Shown: piece by piece, positions 1-8,795 of the stretch | How the letters are laid out: every line of letters starts with the position of its first letter | Position numbering within the stretch: position 1 is the first letter of the stretch | Source: Georgenia thermotolerans | Lineage (GTDB): Bacteria; Actinomycetota; Actinomycetes; Actinomycetales; Actinomycetaceae | Length of the DNA stretch: 64,000 bases | Assembly (NCBI RefSeq): GCF_009193185.1 | Contig: NZ_VUKF01000008.1 | Coordinates: 1 to 64,000 of the forward strand | Reading direction: 5' to 3' | The notes under the pieces: model-generated | What the model was told of the DNA's origin: nothing | What the model saw: only the letters and a program-made list of their open reading frames with translations | Database searches by the model: none | Position numbers and translations under genes: made by a program

Positions 1-1
1 G

Positions 2-643
2 GTCACGGCGGCGGCGCACACGCTGCTGCCGCCCTCCCGCCGGCCCGCCCCCGCCGGCGCCCGGGCCGCGCCCCGCGGGCGGCCGGACGGGCGGCGCCCG
101 GCGCGGGTGCGCCTGTACCTCGTCGGCGGGCTGGGCATGGCGATGTTCGTCGGGATCTTCAACGTCATCGGCTACCGCACGAGCGCCCCGCCCTACCTGC
201 TCGGCACCGGCGCCGCCTCGGCGTTCTTCCTGACCTACCTCGCCGGGACGGTCAGCTCGGCGCTGGCCGGCCGGCTCACCGCCCGGGTCGGCGTGCGCGG
301 GGCGGTGCTCGCCGGGCTCGGCTGCTGCGCGGTCGGCGTCGCCGTCACGCTCGCGGCCCCGCTGGTGCTGATCTGGCTCGGGCTGCTGCTGGTCGCCGGG
401 GGCTTCTTCGTGGCCCACGCGGTGGCGAGCTCGACGGTGCCCCGGCTGGCCCCGCGCCCCTCCGCCGCGTCCGGGCGCTACACCCTCGTGTACTACCTCG
501 GCTCCTCCGCCGGCGGCGTCCTGCTCGGGCGGGCCTGGGACGTCGCCGCCTGGCGGGGCACCGTCCTCGCCGCGCTCGTGCTCCTGGCCGCCGCGGCCGT
601 GGCCGCCGCCGGGCTGCCCCGGCGCTCCCTGCCGGCGCGGTGA
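2..643 (+). CDS. MFS transporter, C-terminal part (5' truncated by window edge)
   Basis: The frame is open from the first bases of the window, so the true start lies upstream; an internal GTG at 107 is unlikely to be the start. The visible 213 residues hold about six hydrophobic helices, the C-terminal half of a major facilitator superfamily permease. Between two of the helices is a short loop with RLTARVGVRG, which resembles the MFS loop motif after the seventh or eighth helix. The substrate cannot be told; the overall look is that of a YnfM-type drug or metabolite exporter. The stop at 641 is close to the next small gene. Confidence 0.75.
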   Translation, partial: VTAAAHTLLPPSRRPAPAGARAAPRGRPDGRRPARVRLYLVGGLGMAMFVGIFNVIGYRTSAPPYLLGTGAASAFFLTYLAGTVSSALAGRLTARVGVRGAVLAGLGCCAVGVAVTLAAPLVLIWLGLLLVAGGFFVAHAVASSTVPRLAPRPSAASGRYTLVYYLGSSAGGVLLGRAWDVAAWRGTVLAALVLLAAAAVAAAGLPRRSLPAR

Positions 644-717
644 CGCCGCCGGCGCCGGGCGGCCGACGCGCGCCCGTGGCACGCTGGTGGCCAGGCAGCA
701 GCAGCCGGGGGAGAGCC

Positions 718-1167
718 GTGGGCAAGGTCAGTTCGCTCGTGAAGATCGCCGTGACCGCCGGTCCGGCGGTCTGGGAGGCGGTGCGCCGGATGGGGCCGAT
801 GCTCACCCGCATGCGCGAGGAGAACCCCGAGATCTACAACCTCGTCTCCCAGCAGGTCACGCGCATGGCCAGCGCCCGCCAGGAGAACCGCGGCGAGGAG
901 GGGCTGCGCCGGCGCATCGGCGTGCTGCGCGACCAGGTCGCCTACCTCATCGCCTCCGCCGACGACGACGCCGAGAGCCGGCGCGCCGAGGACTGGCGCC
1001 GCCAGCTCGACAAGATCGAGGCCTCCCTGCCGCTGCTCGGCGCCATGAGCCGGCACGCGGCCGCGAAGGAGGCCAAGCACGTAGACGAGCGCATCGACGC
1101 GCTCTCCGCCCAGATCCTCTCCGCCTACGTCGACGAGCAGCGCGAGGACCACCAGCTCGAGCCCTGA
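718..1167 (+). CDS. Conserved hypothetical actinobacterial protein
   Basis: I chose the GTG at 718, preceded by a purine-rich GGGGGAG ribosome site, giving 149 residues. The longer frame back to 640 would add an Arg/Pro-rich stretch of no protein character. The protein has a short apolar N-terminal segment (SSLVKIAVTAGPAVWEAV) and then a charged, Glu/Arg-rich, probably alpha-helical or coiled-coil body ending in an acidic tail. There are no transmembrane helices and no known catalytic motif. Similar short helical proteins are common in actinobacteria, but I cannot assign a role. Confidence 0.7.
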   Translation: MGKVSSLVKIAVTAGPAVWEAVRRMGPMLTRMREENPEIYNLVSQQVTRMASARQENRGEEGLRRRIGVLRDQVAYLIASADDDAESRRAEDWRRQLDKIEASLPLLGAMSRHAAAKEAKHVDERIDALSAQILSAYVDEQREDHQLEP

Positions 1168-1226
1168 CCCGGCAAGTTCGTGCAACGGGTGGGCCTCCCG
1201 GCCCCGGCGCGGATAGCGTCCTCGGT

Positions 1227-2129
1227 ATGTCCCGCGACCTGGTCACCGTCGATCTGCCCGCCTCCGTCACCGCCGCCGACGGCGCGGGCGGGCTGCCCGT
1301 GCTGCGCGTGAGCACCCCGGTCGCCACCGGCGAGGTCTACCTCCACGGCGCTCACGTCACCGCGTACACCCCCGCGGGACAGGGCCCGGTGATCTGGATG
1401 AGCCGGGCCAGCGAGTTCGCCCCCGAGCGGCCCATCCGCGGCGGCGTGCCGATCTGCTTCCCGTGGTTCGGCCCGGGCCGGGAACCGGGCATGTCGCCCG
1501 CGCACGGCTTCGCCCGGCTCGCCGACTGGACCCTCGTGGGCGCCGAGGACGCCGACGGGGTGGTCACGCTGACCTTCCGGCTCACCGAGGCGGACGTCGC
1601 CGGGCTGCCCGGCTCGGGCGTGTGGCGCTTCCCGTTCGAGCTCACCTACGCGGTGACCTTCGGCCCGGAGCTCACCCTGTCCCTCACCGCGCGCAACACC
1701 GGCACCGAGGACTGCTCCTTCGAGGAGGCGCTGCACAGCTACCTCCACGTCCGGGACGTCACCGCGGTCAGCATCGAGGGGCTCGACGGCGCCGCGTACC
1801 TGGACAAGGCGGCCGGGGGCGAGCACGCCGTCCAGTCCGGCCCGGTGACCTTCACCGGGGAGACCGACCGGGTGTACCGCTCCACCGGCCCGGCCACCGC
1901 CGTCGACCCGGGCAGCGGGCGCGCCGTCGTCGTGGCGAAGGAGGCCTCCGCGAACACGGTCGTGTGGAACCCCTGGAGCGCCAAGGCGGCGGCCATGCCC
2001 GACTACGACGACGCCGAGTGGCCCACCATGGTCTGCGTCGAGACGGCCAACGCGCTCGAAGACGCCGTCGCACTGCCCGCCGGGCAGAGCCACACCATGA
2101 CGGCGCGCATCTCGGTCACCGCTGGCTAG
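1227..2129 (+). CDS. D-hexose-6-phosphate mutarotase (aldose 1-epimerase superfamily)
   Basis: Predicted to interconvert the alpha and beta anomers of glucose-6-phosphate in the cytosol, as in the YeaD family. The 300-residue length fits. Visible signs are the beta-sandwich pattern of the galactose mutarotase fold, the N-terminal GEVYLHGAHVTAY strand, the substrate-loop motif GGVPICFPWFG, a histidine in PAHGFAR, the LTARNTG strand, and a C-terminal CVETANA motif carrying the family glutamate. The ATG at 1227 lies 7 bases after a TAGCGT -10-like box (1214-1219), so the mRNA is probably leaderless. It stands alone between the small helical protein gene and the fur-catalase pair. Confidence 0.85.
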   Translation: MSRDLVTVDLPASVTAADGAGGLPVLRVSTPVATGEVYLHGAHVTAYTPAGQGPVIWMSRASEFAPERPIRGGVPICFPWFGPGREPGMSPAHGFARLADWTLVGAEDADGVVTLTFRLTEADVAGLPGSGVWRFPFELTYAVTFGPELTLSLTARNTGTEDCSFEEALHSYLHVRDVTAVSIEGLDGAAYLDKAAGGEHAVQSGPVTFTGETDRVYRSTGPATAVDPGSGRAVVVAKEASANTVVWNPWSAKAAAMPDYDDAEWPTMVCVETANALEDAVALPAGQSHTMTARISVTAG

Positions 2130-2253
2130 CCCTTTCACGGCGGCTGAACCCGTAGGCGCAAGGCGGCTGTCCCGGCCCGCGAGTCGCGGCCGAATTCGTC
2201 GGGCGCGTGCCGCCGCAGGTGACCGCCGGGCGACGCCCCGGTGACCAACACGC

Positions 2254-2297
2254 GAACAACTCCAATACTTGAGTCGTTCCAGAAAGCGCCCTACGAT
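2254..2297 (+). promoter_or_regulatory. fur-catalase promoter with overlapping inverted-repeat operator
   Basis: GAACAACTC (2254-2262) and GAGTCGTTC (2271-2279) form an inverted repeat with 8 of 9 paired positions around an 8-bp AT-rich centre. A promoter overlaps it: TTGAGT at 2269-2274, a 17-bp spacer and TACGAT at 2292-2297. Seven bases later is the ATG of the Fur gene, so transcription should begin on the start codon. Position and symmetry fit an autoregulatory Fur/PerR-type operator. That a Fur protein binds here is inferred. Confidence 0.7.
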
Positions 2298-2303
2298 GGC
2301 CAT

Positions 2304-2744
2304 ATGGTCGCCACTTATCCGGAACTGTTGCGGCAGGCTCGCCTGCGCGTGACGGCGCCGCGGCTGGCCGTGCTCGAGGAGGTCGCCGCGCACCCCCACG
2401 CCGACGCGGAGACGGTCCGCGCCGGCGTCCTGGCCCGCCTGGGCTCGGTGTCCACCCAGGCGATCTACGACGTCCTGGGCGCGCTGACGACCGCCGGGAT
2501 CCTCCGGCGCATCGAGCCCGAGGGGTCCCCGGGGCGCTACGAGCTGCGCCGCGGGGACAACCACCACCACCTCGTGTGCCGCGGCTGCGGCCGCGTCGAG
2601 GACGTCGCGTGCGCCGTCGGCGCGGCCCCGTGCCTGCACGCGAGCGAGGACCACGGCTTCGTCATCGACACCGCCGAGGTCATCTACTGGGGCACCTGCC
2701 CCTCCTGCCTGTCCCGTTCCACCCCAACGAAGGAGCTCTCTTGA
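2304..2744 (+). CDS. furA: Fur-family metal- or peroxide-responsive repressor
   Basis: A 146-residue Fur/CatR/FurA-type regulator. The N-terminal half holds the winged helix ([20 protein letters not shown], then [12 protein letters not shown] as recognition helix). The C-terminal half holds the metal-binding dimerisation domain with [11 protein letters not shown] and GTCPSCLS, that is the HHH motif and two CxxC pairs for the structural zinc. ATG 2304 is preferred over an upstream in-frame GTG (2241) because the latter would place the promoter and operator inside the gene. Its TGA overlaps the TTG start of the catalase, so the two are translationally coupled. As in furA-katG and catR-catA pairs of other actinobacteria, it probably represses itself and the catalase and is inactivated by peroxide. 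Confidence 0.88.
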   Translation: MVATYPELLRQARLRVTAPRLAVLEEVAAHPHADAETVRAGVLARLGSVSTQAIYDVLGALTTAGILRRIEPEGSPGRYELRRGDNHHHLVCRGCGRVEDVACAVGAAPCLHASEDHGFVIDTAEVIYWGTCPSCLSRSTPTKELS

Positions 2745-4255
2745 CCGACGCCAGCCAGGTCCCGTCCACCACCCAGTTCGGAGCCCCCGCCGTCTCCGAC
2801 CGCAACTCGCTGAGCCTGGGTTCCAACGGGCCGCTGCTGCTGCACGACGTCCGCCTCGTCGAGACCCTCGCGAGCTTCAACCGCGAGCGCGTCCCGGAGC
2901 GCAACCCGCACGCCAAGGGCTCCGGCGCCTTCGGGGTGTTCGAGACCACCGAGGACGTCACCCGCTACACCAAGGCCGCCCTGTTCCAGCCCGGCGCCAA
3001 GACCGACATGCTGGCCCGCTTCTCCACGGTCGCCGGCGAGCAGGGCTCGCCCGACACCTGGCGCGACGTCCGCGGCTTCGCGCTGAAGTTCTACACCACC
3101 GAGGGCAACTACGACCTGGTCGGCAACAACACCCCGGTGTTCTTCGTGCGCGACCCCATGAAGTTCCCGCACTTCATCCGCTCGCAGAAGCGCACGCCCG
3201 CCTCCGGCCTGCGCAGCGCCGACATGCAGTGGGACTTCTGGACGCAGAACCCCGAGTCGGCCCACCAGGTCACCTACCTCATGGGCGTGCGCGGCCTGCC
3301 CCGCACCTGGCGGCACATGAACGGCTACGGCTCGCACACCTACATGTGGGTCAACGCCGCCGGTGAGAAGTTCTGGGTCAAGTACCACTTCCACACCGAG
3401 CAGGGCATGGAGTTCCTCTCCAACGCCGAGGCCGAGGCGCTCGCCGGCTCCGACGCCGAGTTCCACCGCCGCGACCTCTTCGACGCGATCGAGCGCGGGG
3501 AGCACCCGAGCTGGATCATGTCGGTCCAGGTCATGCCGTACGAGGACGCCAAGACCTACCGCTTCAACCCGTTCGACCTCACCAAAGTCTGGCCGCACGC
3601 GGACTACCCGCTGATCAAGGTCGGCCGGATGACGCTGAACCGGAACCCGAAGAACTTCTTCGCCGAGATCGAGCAGGCGGCCTTCGCGCCGTCGAACACC
3701 GTGCCCGGCATCGGCGTCTCCCCGGACAAGATGCTGCTCGGCCGGGTCTTCGGCTACGCCGACGCCCAGCGCGCCCGCATCGGGACCAACTACCAGCAGC
3801 TGCCCGTCAACAAGCCGATCGTCCCGGTGAACGACTGGACCTTCGACGGCAACATGACGTTCGAGCACTCCGGCGACGCCCCGGTCTACGCCCCGAACTC
3901 CTTCGGGCGTCCGTGGGCGGACCAGACCGGCCCGGTCGACGACGGCTGGGAGGCCGACGGCGAGATGGTCCGCAGCGCGTACACCCTGCACGCCGAGGAC
4001 GACGACTTCGGCCAGGCCGGCACCCTCGTGCGCGAGGTGTTCGACGACGCCCAGCGCGAGCAGTTCGTCGAGACCGTGGCGGGCGCCCTGGGGGGCATCC
4101 AGCACGACGTCGTCCTCCAGAACGCCTTCCAGTACTGGAAGAACGTCGACAAGGAGATCGGCGACCGCATCCAGGCCGCTGTCTACGCCGCCAAGGGCGA
4201 CCCGCAGGTCGGCGTCGACACCGAGGCCGCCGAGGAGGCCGTCGCGGTGCGCTGA
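2741..4255 (+). CDS. katA: Monofunctional haem catalase
   Basis: Dismutates hydrogen peroxide to water and oxygen. The 504 residues match a small-subunit catalase. Visible signs are the distal histidine in [11 protein letters not shown] (His57), the distal asparagine in [11 protein letters not shown] (about residue 130), and the proximal haem ligand tyrosine in [10 protein letters not shown]. There is no C-terminal class-I amidotransferase-like domain, so it is not a large-subunit catalase. The start is the TTG at 2741, five bases after AGGAG (2731-2735) and overlapping the fur stop by 4 bp. TTG with strong coupling suggests dosage tied to the repressor. A GC-rich hairpin follows at 4290-4327. 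Confidence 0.95.
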   Translation: MTDASQVPSTTQFGAPAVSDRNSLSLGSNGPLLLHDVRLVETLASFNRERVPERNPHAKGSGAFGVFETTEDVTRYTKAALFQPGAKTDMLARFSTVAGEQGSPDTWRDVRGFALKFYTTEGNYDLVGNNTPVFFVRDPMKFPHFIRSQKRTPASGLRSADMQWDFWTQNPESAHQVTYLMGVRGLPRTWRHMNGYGSHTYMWVNAAGEKFWVKYHFHTEQGMEFLSNAEAEALAGSDAEFHRRDLFDAIERGEHPSWIMSVQVMPYEDAKTYRFNPFDLTKVWPHADYPLIKVGRMTLNRNPKNFFAEIEQAAFAPSNTVPGIGVSPDKMLLGRVFGYADAQRARIGTNYQQLPVNKPIVPVNDWTFDGNMTFEHSGDAPVYAPNSFGRPWADQTGPVDDGWEADGEMVRSAYTLHAEDDDFGQAGTLVREVFDDAQREQFVETVAGALGGIQHDVVLQNAFQYWKNVDKEIGDRIQAAVYAAKGDPQVGVDTEAAEEAVAVR

Positions 4256-4289
4256 ACCAGCGTGCCGTGGAGCGTCGAGCTCTGACGAG

Positions 4290-4327
4290 GCGAGGGCCCG
4301 GGGACCGCACGGTCTCCGGGCTCTCGC
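4290..4327 (+). terminator. Hairpin terminator after catalase
   Basis: A long stem runs from 4290 to 4304 and pairs with 4313-4327 (GC-rich, with a few G-U pairs), closed by a loop that can itself pair GACC with GGTC. There is no T-run, which is usual for actinobacterial terminators. Confidence 0.7.
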
Positions 4328-4380
4328 CCGCGTTGCCGCCCGTTCTGGGGGTTTCGCTCGCTGACCGGTCCGTCAGCGTG

Positions 4381-4402
4381 GTTCAGGTTTCGTTCAGCGT
4401 CG
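4381..4402 (+). promoter_or_regulatory. Candidate 11-bp direct-repeat box for an OmpR-type regulator
   Basis: GTTCAGGTTTC is followed directly by GTTCAGCGTCG: two GTTCA cores exactly 11 bp apart, in the style of PHO boxes and other OmpR/PhoB-family direct repeats. The box is about 55 bp upstream of the His-rich protein gene, and an OmpR-type response regulator is encoded just downstream at 4992. The match of box and regulator is inferred. Confidence 0.5.
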
Positions 4403-4455
4403 ATCTCGCAGGGTAGTGATCGCCCGAAGCACCAACGCGAGAGAAGGACCTTCCC

Positions 4456-4680
4456 ATGAAGCGCAAGCTCCTTGCCGGACTCGCCTCCGCCGTGATCGGT
4501 GTGGCAGTCCTCGGTGGCACCGCCGGCACGGCGTCCGCACACGACCGCGACGACCACGGCCGCCATCACCACGACCGCGACAGGGACGACCACCACAAGC
4601 ACCACCACCACAAGCACCACCACCACCACCACGGGCACCACCACAAGCACCACCACGACTGGTGGGACAACGGCGACTGA
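4456..4680 (+). CDS. Small secreted histidine-rich protein
   Basis: 74 residues. The first 28 form a classic Sec signal peptide (MKRK, apolar stretch, then GTASA before the cleavage point). The predicted mature peptide is 46 residues with 23 histidines in clusters of two to six broken by Lys, Gly and Asp, ending DWWDNGD. A GAGAAGGACC site precedes the ATG. The composition suggests binding of Zn, Ni, Cu or Co outside the cell, but no fold or family is recognisable. A direct-repeat box lies upstream and a two-component system downstream, so it may be a regulon member. The CAC/CAT-rich DNA makes this a low-complexity tract prone to length change. Confidence 0.8.
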   Translation: MKRKLLAGLASAVIGVAVLGGTAGTASAHDRDDHGRHHHDRDRDDHHKHHHHKHHHHHHGHHHKHHHDWWDNGD

Positions 4681-4779
4681 TGCCCTGGAAGGCCACGTGC
4701 GGGGCCTGAGCGACCGGCCATCGTTGGCCGGGTGAGCAGAACCCGCATCGTCACCCGCAGAGGTGTCAGGCCATACGCG

Positions 4780-4809
4780 GAAGGGCGGCCGGTCCACCGG
4801 CCGCCCTTC
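4780..4809 (+). terminator. Perfect 13-bp hairpin terminator
   Basis: GAAGGGCGGCCGG (4780-4792), a TCCA loop and its exact complement (4797-4809). It separates the His-rich gene from the two-component system. The rest of the 311-bp gap 4681-4991 holds only an AT-richer stretch around 4896-4920 with the small inverted repeat GCGGA-AAA-TCCGC (4906-4918), likely part of the regulator's promoter. Confidence 0.85.
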
Positions 4810-4991
4810 TGCCGTGCCGTGCCGTCCGCGGCGCGTCGGTCGACCCCGCCTCGTCGTCCCCCTCGTCGATCGTCTGTCATCAACTCGCCAGCACCGTCCA
4901 AAAACGCGGAAAATCCGCCGATTCTCGCCCCCTGTTCGCGGGGTTACCGTGGAGGACAGACGCCACGCCCGCGAGTCGATGGGGAGGCACG

Positions 4992-5666
4992 GTGCGCGTG
5001 CTGCTGGTCGAGGACGAGAGGCCGTTGGCGTCCGCCGTGCGCCGAACCCTCGAGGCGGAGGGCTTCAGCGTCGTGCTGGCCGGCGACGGCGTCGACGGCG
5101 ACTGGCAGGCGCGCGAGCAGGCGTTCGACGTCATCGTCCTCGACGTCATGCTGCCGGGCATGTCCGGCTACGACGTGTGCCGGCGGGTGCGGGCCCGCGG
5201 CGACCCCACCCCGATCCTCTTCCTCACCGCCAAGGACGGGGAGTACGACGAGGCGGACGCGCTGGACATCGGCGCGGACGACTTCATGTCCAAGCCCTTC
5301 TCACCGGTCGTCCTCGCCGCGCGGCTGCGGGCGCTGACCCGGCGCCTGTCCCGCTCGGCGGACCCGGTCATCCGGGTGGGCCCGCTGCGGGTGGACCCGG
5401 CCCACCAGCGCACCTGGCTGGGGGAGGAGGAGCTGCACGTCACCGCCCGTGAGCTGTCCCTCCTGGTCTACCTCGCCCACCGCGCCGAGCACGTGGTCAG
5501 CAAGGCCGAGATCCTCGAGCACGTCTGGGACCCGGCCTTCGAGGGGGACGCCAACGTCGTCGAGGTCTACGTCGGCCGCCTGCGCCGCAAGCTGGGCACC
5601 TCTCCCGGGGTCGACATCCTCACCGTGCGCGGCCTGGGATACCGGCTCGTCGGGAGGCGCCGGTGA
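4992..5666 (+). CDS. OmpR-family response regulator
   Basis: 224 residues. The receiver domain covers residues 1-115 with the acidic pair E7/D8, phospho-acceptor D51 in VLDVMLPG, T79 and K101 in SKPF. The C-terminal winged-helix domain (about 125-224) ends VRGLGYRLV, the usual OmpR/PhoB wing. The start is GTG 4992 behind GGGGAGG (4981-4987). It overlaps the sensor kinase gene by 4 bp (GTGA). OmpR-type regulators bind tandem half-sites about 10-11 bp apart, which makes the box at 4381-4402 a candidate target. Confidence 0.93.
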   Translation: MRVLLVEDERPLASAVRRTLEAEGFSVVLAGDGVDGDWQAREQAFDVIVLDVMLPGMSGYDVCRRVRARGDPTPILFLTAKDGEYDEADALDIGADDFMSKPFSPVVLAARLRALTRRLSRSADPVIRVGPLRVDPAHQRTWLGEEELHVTARELSLLVYLAHRAEHVVSKAEILEHVWDPAFEGDANVVEVYVGRLRRKLGTSPGVDILTVRGLGYRLVGRRR

Positions 5667-7090
5667 GGAAGAAGGGCCTCGGCATCCGCGCGGTGATCAC
5701 GCTGGCGGCCACCGCCGTCGTCGCCGTCATCCTTGTCGTCGCCGGGGTGGCCCTGACGATGCTGCTGCGCCACGCCCTGATGACCGGGATCGAGGCGGCG
5801 GCGCGGGAGCGGGCGGACTACGTCGCCTCGCTCGTCGACACCCCGCTGCCCACCTCCGCCGTGGACGCCGTGTCCGAGGGACGGGCGGTGGCGCAGGTGC
5901 TGGACCAGGAGGGCCACGTGGTGGTCGCCAGCCACGACCTCGAGGGCGAGCCGGCGATGCGCTCGCCGGTGACGACGCCGCAGGTCAGCACCATTGCGGC
6001 GATGCCGTCCGAGGACGACGAGCCCTACCGGGTGGTCGCTCTGCCCGCCGGGCCGCCCGAGGCGCCGCGCACGGTGCTCGTGGCTCTGCCGCTGACGCCG
6101 GTGGTCCGCGTGGTCGGCGAGACCTCTCGGCTCATCCTGGCGATCTTTCCGGCGGTGCTCGCCCTGACGGGACTGGTGACCTGGCTGGCCGTCGGGCACG
6201 CCCTGGCACCCGTGGAACGCATCCGGCGCAAGGCCGCCACCATCGGCGCCGGCGACCTCTCGCAGCGCGTGCCGCTGCCGCCCGCCCACGACGAGCTGCG
6301 CCGCCTCGCCGAGACGATGAACTCCATGCTCAGCCGCATCGAGGCCGCCCACGAGCGCCAGCGCCACTTCGTCTCCGACGCCTCCCACGAGCTGCGCAGC
6401 CCGCTCGCCAATGAGCAGGCCCTGGTCGAGGTGGCGCTCGCCCGGCGGGACCTGGACCTGTGGCAGGAGGTCGGGCAGGACCTGCAGGCCGAGCAGGCCC
6501 GGATGCGGCGGCTCGTCGACGACCTCCTCCTGCTGGCCCGGCTCGACGGGCAGGTGCCCGTGCCCCGCCGGGAGGTGGACCTCGACGACGTCGTCCACGA
6601 GCAGGCCGCCCGGCTGCGCAAGCTCGGTCGCGTGCGGATGGAGGTCGCCCCGCTGCCGGCGCTGCGCGTGCTCGGCGACGTCGACCAGCTGGGCCGGGTG
6701 GTGCGCAACCTCCTGGACAACGCCGCCCGGCACGCGCGCACCACGGTCACCGTCGCGCTGCGCACGGCCGGGGGCGAGGCGGTGCTGCGGGTCACCGACG
6801 ACGGCGCCGGCGTGCCGCCGGACCAGCGCGAGCGGATCTTCGACCGCTTCACCCGGCTGGACGAGGCCCGGGGGCGCGACCAGGGCGGCAGCGGGCTCGG
6901 GCTGGCCATCAGCCGGGCCATCGCCGCCGCGCACGGCGGCTCCCTCGTGCTGGCCGAGCCCGCGGGTCCGGGCGCGGCGTTCGAGCTGCGGCTGCCGCTG
7001 CTGCCCGACGTGCCCGAGGGCGCGCGGGAGGTGGCGCCGCCGGAGACGACCAAGGCCCCCGGCCGTGCATCCGCACGGCGGGGGCCCTGA
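5663..7090 (+). CDS. Membrane sensor histidine kinase
   Basis: 475 residues and partner of the preceding regulator. Order of parts: first transmembrane helix about 9-35, extracytoplasmic sensor domain of about 115 residues, second helix about 151-175, HAMP linker (ALAPVERIRRKAATI), phospho-acceptor H242 in SHELRSPL, then the ATPase domain with NLLDNAARHA (N box), DDGAGVP, FDRFTRLD and GGSGLGLAI. The GTG start overlaps the regulator stop. The intrinsic terminator 7054-7086 lies inside the last codons of the gene, just before the TGA, so the C-terminal tail (APPETTKAPGRASARRGP) is dictated partly by the hairpin. The signal sensed is unknown. Confidence 0.92.
   Translation: MRKKGLGIRAVITLAATAVVAVILVVAGVALTMLLRHALMTGIEAAARERADYVASLVDTPLPTSAVDAVSEGRAVAQVLDQEGHVVVASHDLEGEPAMRSPVTTPQVSTIAAMPSEDDEPYRVVALPAGPPEAPRTVLVALPLTPVVRVVGETSRLILAIFPAVLALTGLVTWLAVGHALAPVERIRRKAATIGAGDLSQRVPLPPAHDELRRLAETMNSMLSRIEAAHERQRHFVSDASHELRSPLANEQALVEVALARRDLDLWQEVGQDLQAEQARMRRLVDDLLLLARLDGQVPVPRREVDLDDVVHEQAARLRKLGRVRMEVAPLPALRVLGDVDQLGRVVRNLLDNAARHARTTVTVALRTAGGEAVLRVTDDGAGVPPDQRERIFDRFTRLDEARGRDQGGSGLGLAISRAIAAAHGGSLVLAEPAGPGAAFELRLPLLPDVPEGAREVAPPETTKAPGRASARRGP
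7054..7086 (+). terminator. Terminator hairpin overlapping the kinase 3' end
   Basis: The GGCCCCC plus GGCCGTGC arm (7054-7068) pairs with GCACGGC plus GGGGGCC (7073-7086) with one bulge and a four-base loop. It ends two bases before the stop codon. Confidence 0.75.
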
Positions 7091-7109
7091 TCGTCGCTGT
7101 CTCAACGAG
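7091..7109 (+). repeat. 19-bp direct repeat, copy 1
   Basis: TCGTCGCTGTCTCAACGAG, identical to 9193-9211. Both copies directly follow a hairpin. The pair brackets the flavin monooxygenase gene and its upstream region. Confidence 0.7.
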
Positions 7110-7161
7110 GCCGGTTCGCCCGGCCCGGCGCGCCAGGCAGCCCAGGGACCTGCGGGACCGC

Positions 7162-8604
7162 TCAGGCCTTCGTGACGGTCCGGTCGCCGGTGGTGGCCTC
7201 CGCGGGGGCGCCACCGGCGCTGGCGCGTCCGCGCACGAGCCGCTCGACCTCGGTCGCCTCCGGGGTGGAGAGGTAGCGTTCGAGGGAGTCGTCCAGCTCG
7301 TTGAGCCACGTGGTGTGGTGCTCGGCCGCCATGGTGCCCGTCATGACGGAGCGGTGCGGCTTGTCGCGATAGGTGAGGATGTTCTTCTTCTTGTCGTGCT
7401 TCCACTCGAGGAAGATGCGGACCACCTCGTCAAGGTCGAACATCGGGTAGTCCGTGGCCGTGATGAGGTCCCTGATGTAGTCCGCCTGGAACCGCACCTC
7501 GTCGGCGTCGCCGTCGAGGGCCTGGAAGCGGTTGCGCCAGGACCTCATGTGGGCGGCCCGCTGCTCGGCGGACGGCAGCGTGGTGCGGCCCATGACGAGG
7601 TCGCGGACGTACCAGGCCTGGGCGTCGAACATGTTGAAGGTGAACCACTGGTCCTGGGCGCCCAGGTAGTACAGCTTCGGGTTCTTCTGCCACACCACGC
7701 CGCGGTACAGGCCGCCGGGGTAGATGTTGTTGCGGGAGTGCAGGGCGAGGTCCGAGGACAGGAACGGGTACTTGTGCAGGTAGCCGGTGCACAGGATGAC
7801 CGCGTCGAACTCGCGGGTCTGGCCGTCGGAGAAGTACGCGGTCTCGCCGTCGAAGCGGTCTACGATGGGCAGCTCCTCCATCCCCTCGGGCCAGTCGTAG
7901 CCCATGGGCGCGGTGCGGTAGCTCATGGTGACCGAGCGGGCGCCCATCTTGAAGGCCTGCACGCCGATGTCCTCGGCGGAGTAGGAGGCACCGATCAGCA
8001 GCACGCGCTTGTCCGCCAGCTTCTCGGCACCGCGGAAGTCGTGGGCATGGTGCAGGGTGCCCGGAAAGGTCTCGATGCCCTTGAAGTCGGGCACGTTCGG
8101 GTAGGAGAAGTGACCGGTGGCGACGATGACCCGGTCGAACTCCGTGGAAGAGGTGGTCTGTGACTTCAGGTTCTCCACGGTCACCGTGAAGTTGTCCTCT
8201 TCGCGGTTGTACTCGACCCAGCGCACGGCGGTCGAGAACTGGACCTTCTCCTTGACGTTGGACCTGCGGACGCGCCCGTCGATGTAGTCCCACAGTGCCT
8301 CACGCGGCGGGTAGGAGGAGACCGGCCTGCCGAAGTGCTCGTCGAAGGTGTAGTCCGCGAACTCCAGGGCCTCCTTCGGGGCGTTGGACCACAGGTTCCG
8401 GTACATGGAGGAGTGCACCGGCTCGCCGTACCTGTCGATGCCGCTGCGCCAGTTGTAGTTCCACTGGCCGCCCCAGTCGTCCTGCTTCTCGTAGCAGACG
8501 ATGTCGGGGATCTGCGCCCCCGCCTGCTGTGCGGACATGAACGCCCGCAGTGCCGCCATGCCGCTCGGGCCGGCTCCGACGATCGCAATACGCTGCTTGG
8601 ACAC
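7162..8604 (-). CDS. tmm: Flavin-containing monooxygenase, trimethylamine monooxygenase-like
   Basis: 480 residues from GTG 8604, which is preceded on its strand by GGAAGGG; the open frame further upstream is GC-rich and not protein-like. Seen: the FAD-binding GAGPSG (10-15), the aromatic-rich segment DDWGGQWNYNW, the FMO fingerprint region FPGTLHHAHDF, the NADPH-binding GASYSAEDIG, the ATGHFSYPNVP and LCTGYLHKYPF motifs, and QDQWFTFNMFDAQAWY near the C-terminus. This pattern is that of bacterial Tmm, which oxidises trimethylamine to its N-oxide using NADPH and oxygen. Substrate assignment rests on my memory of the family. The gene appears less GC-biased than its neighbours (many AAG, TTC, TAC) and stands alone on the minus strand, so it may have been acquired. 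Confidence 0.82.
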   Translation of the reverse strand: MSKQRIAIVGAGPSGMAALRAFMSAQQAGAQIPDIVCYEKQDDWGGQWNYNWRSGIDRYGEPVHSSMYRNLWSNAPKEALEFADYTFDEHFGRPVSSYPPREALWDYIDGRVRRSNVKEKVQFSTAVRWVEYNREEDNFTVTVENLKSQTTSSTEFDRVIVATGHFSYPNVPDFKGIETFPGTLHHAHDFRGAEKLADKRVLLIGASYSAEDIGVQAFKMGARSVTMSYRTAPMGYDWPEGMEELPIVDRFDGETAYFSDGQTREFDAVILCTGYLHKYPFLSSDLALHSRNNIYPGGLYRGVVWQKNPKLYYLGAQDQWFTFNMFDAQAWYVRDLVMGRTTLPSAEQRAAHMRSWRNRFQALDGDADEVRFQADYIRDLITATDYPMFDLDEVVRIFLEWKHDKKKNILTYRDKPHRSVMTGTMAAEHHTTWLNELDDSLERYLSTPEATEVERLVRGRASAGGAPAEATTGDRTVTKA

Positions 8605-8795
8605 AGCTTCCCTTCCGGCCGCTCCCGGCCTCTCGTCCGGTGACGGGTCGACTGGAGGCCAGGTATGCGGGCGCCCTGCGCCACGGCATCGACCTCTGGA
8701 CTCACGTCCGCCCAGAACGGACCTCCTGCGCACGATCTCCGTGGCGGGTCCCTGGGCGCGGCGCCCAGGCGGGCGCCGACCACGAACTGACATTA

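Noticed and set aside
8605-8790. Riboswitch in the long tmm leader (GAGAGGC and CCGGAAGG look glycine-riboswitch-like)
   Set aside because: Only short pieces fit; the paired core and tandem aptamer layout could not be found.
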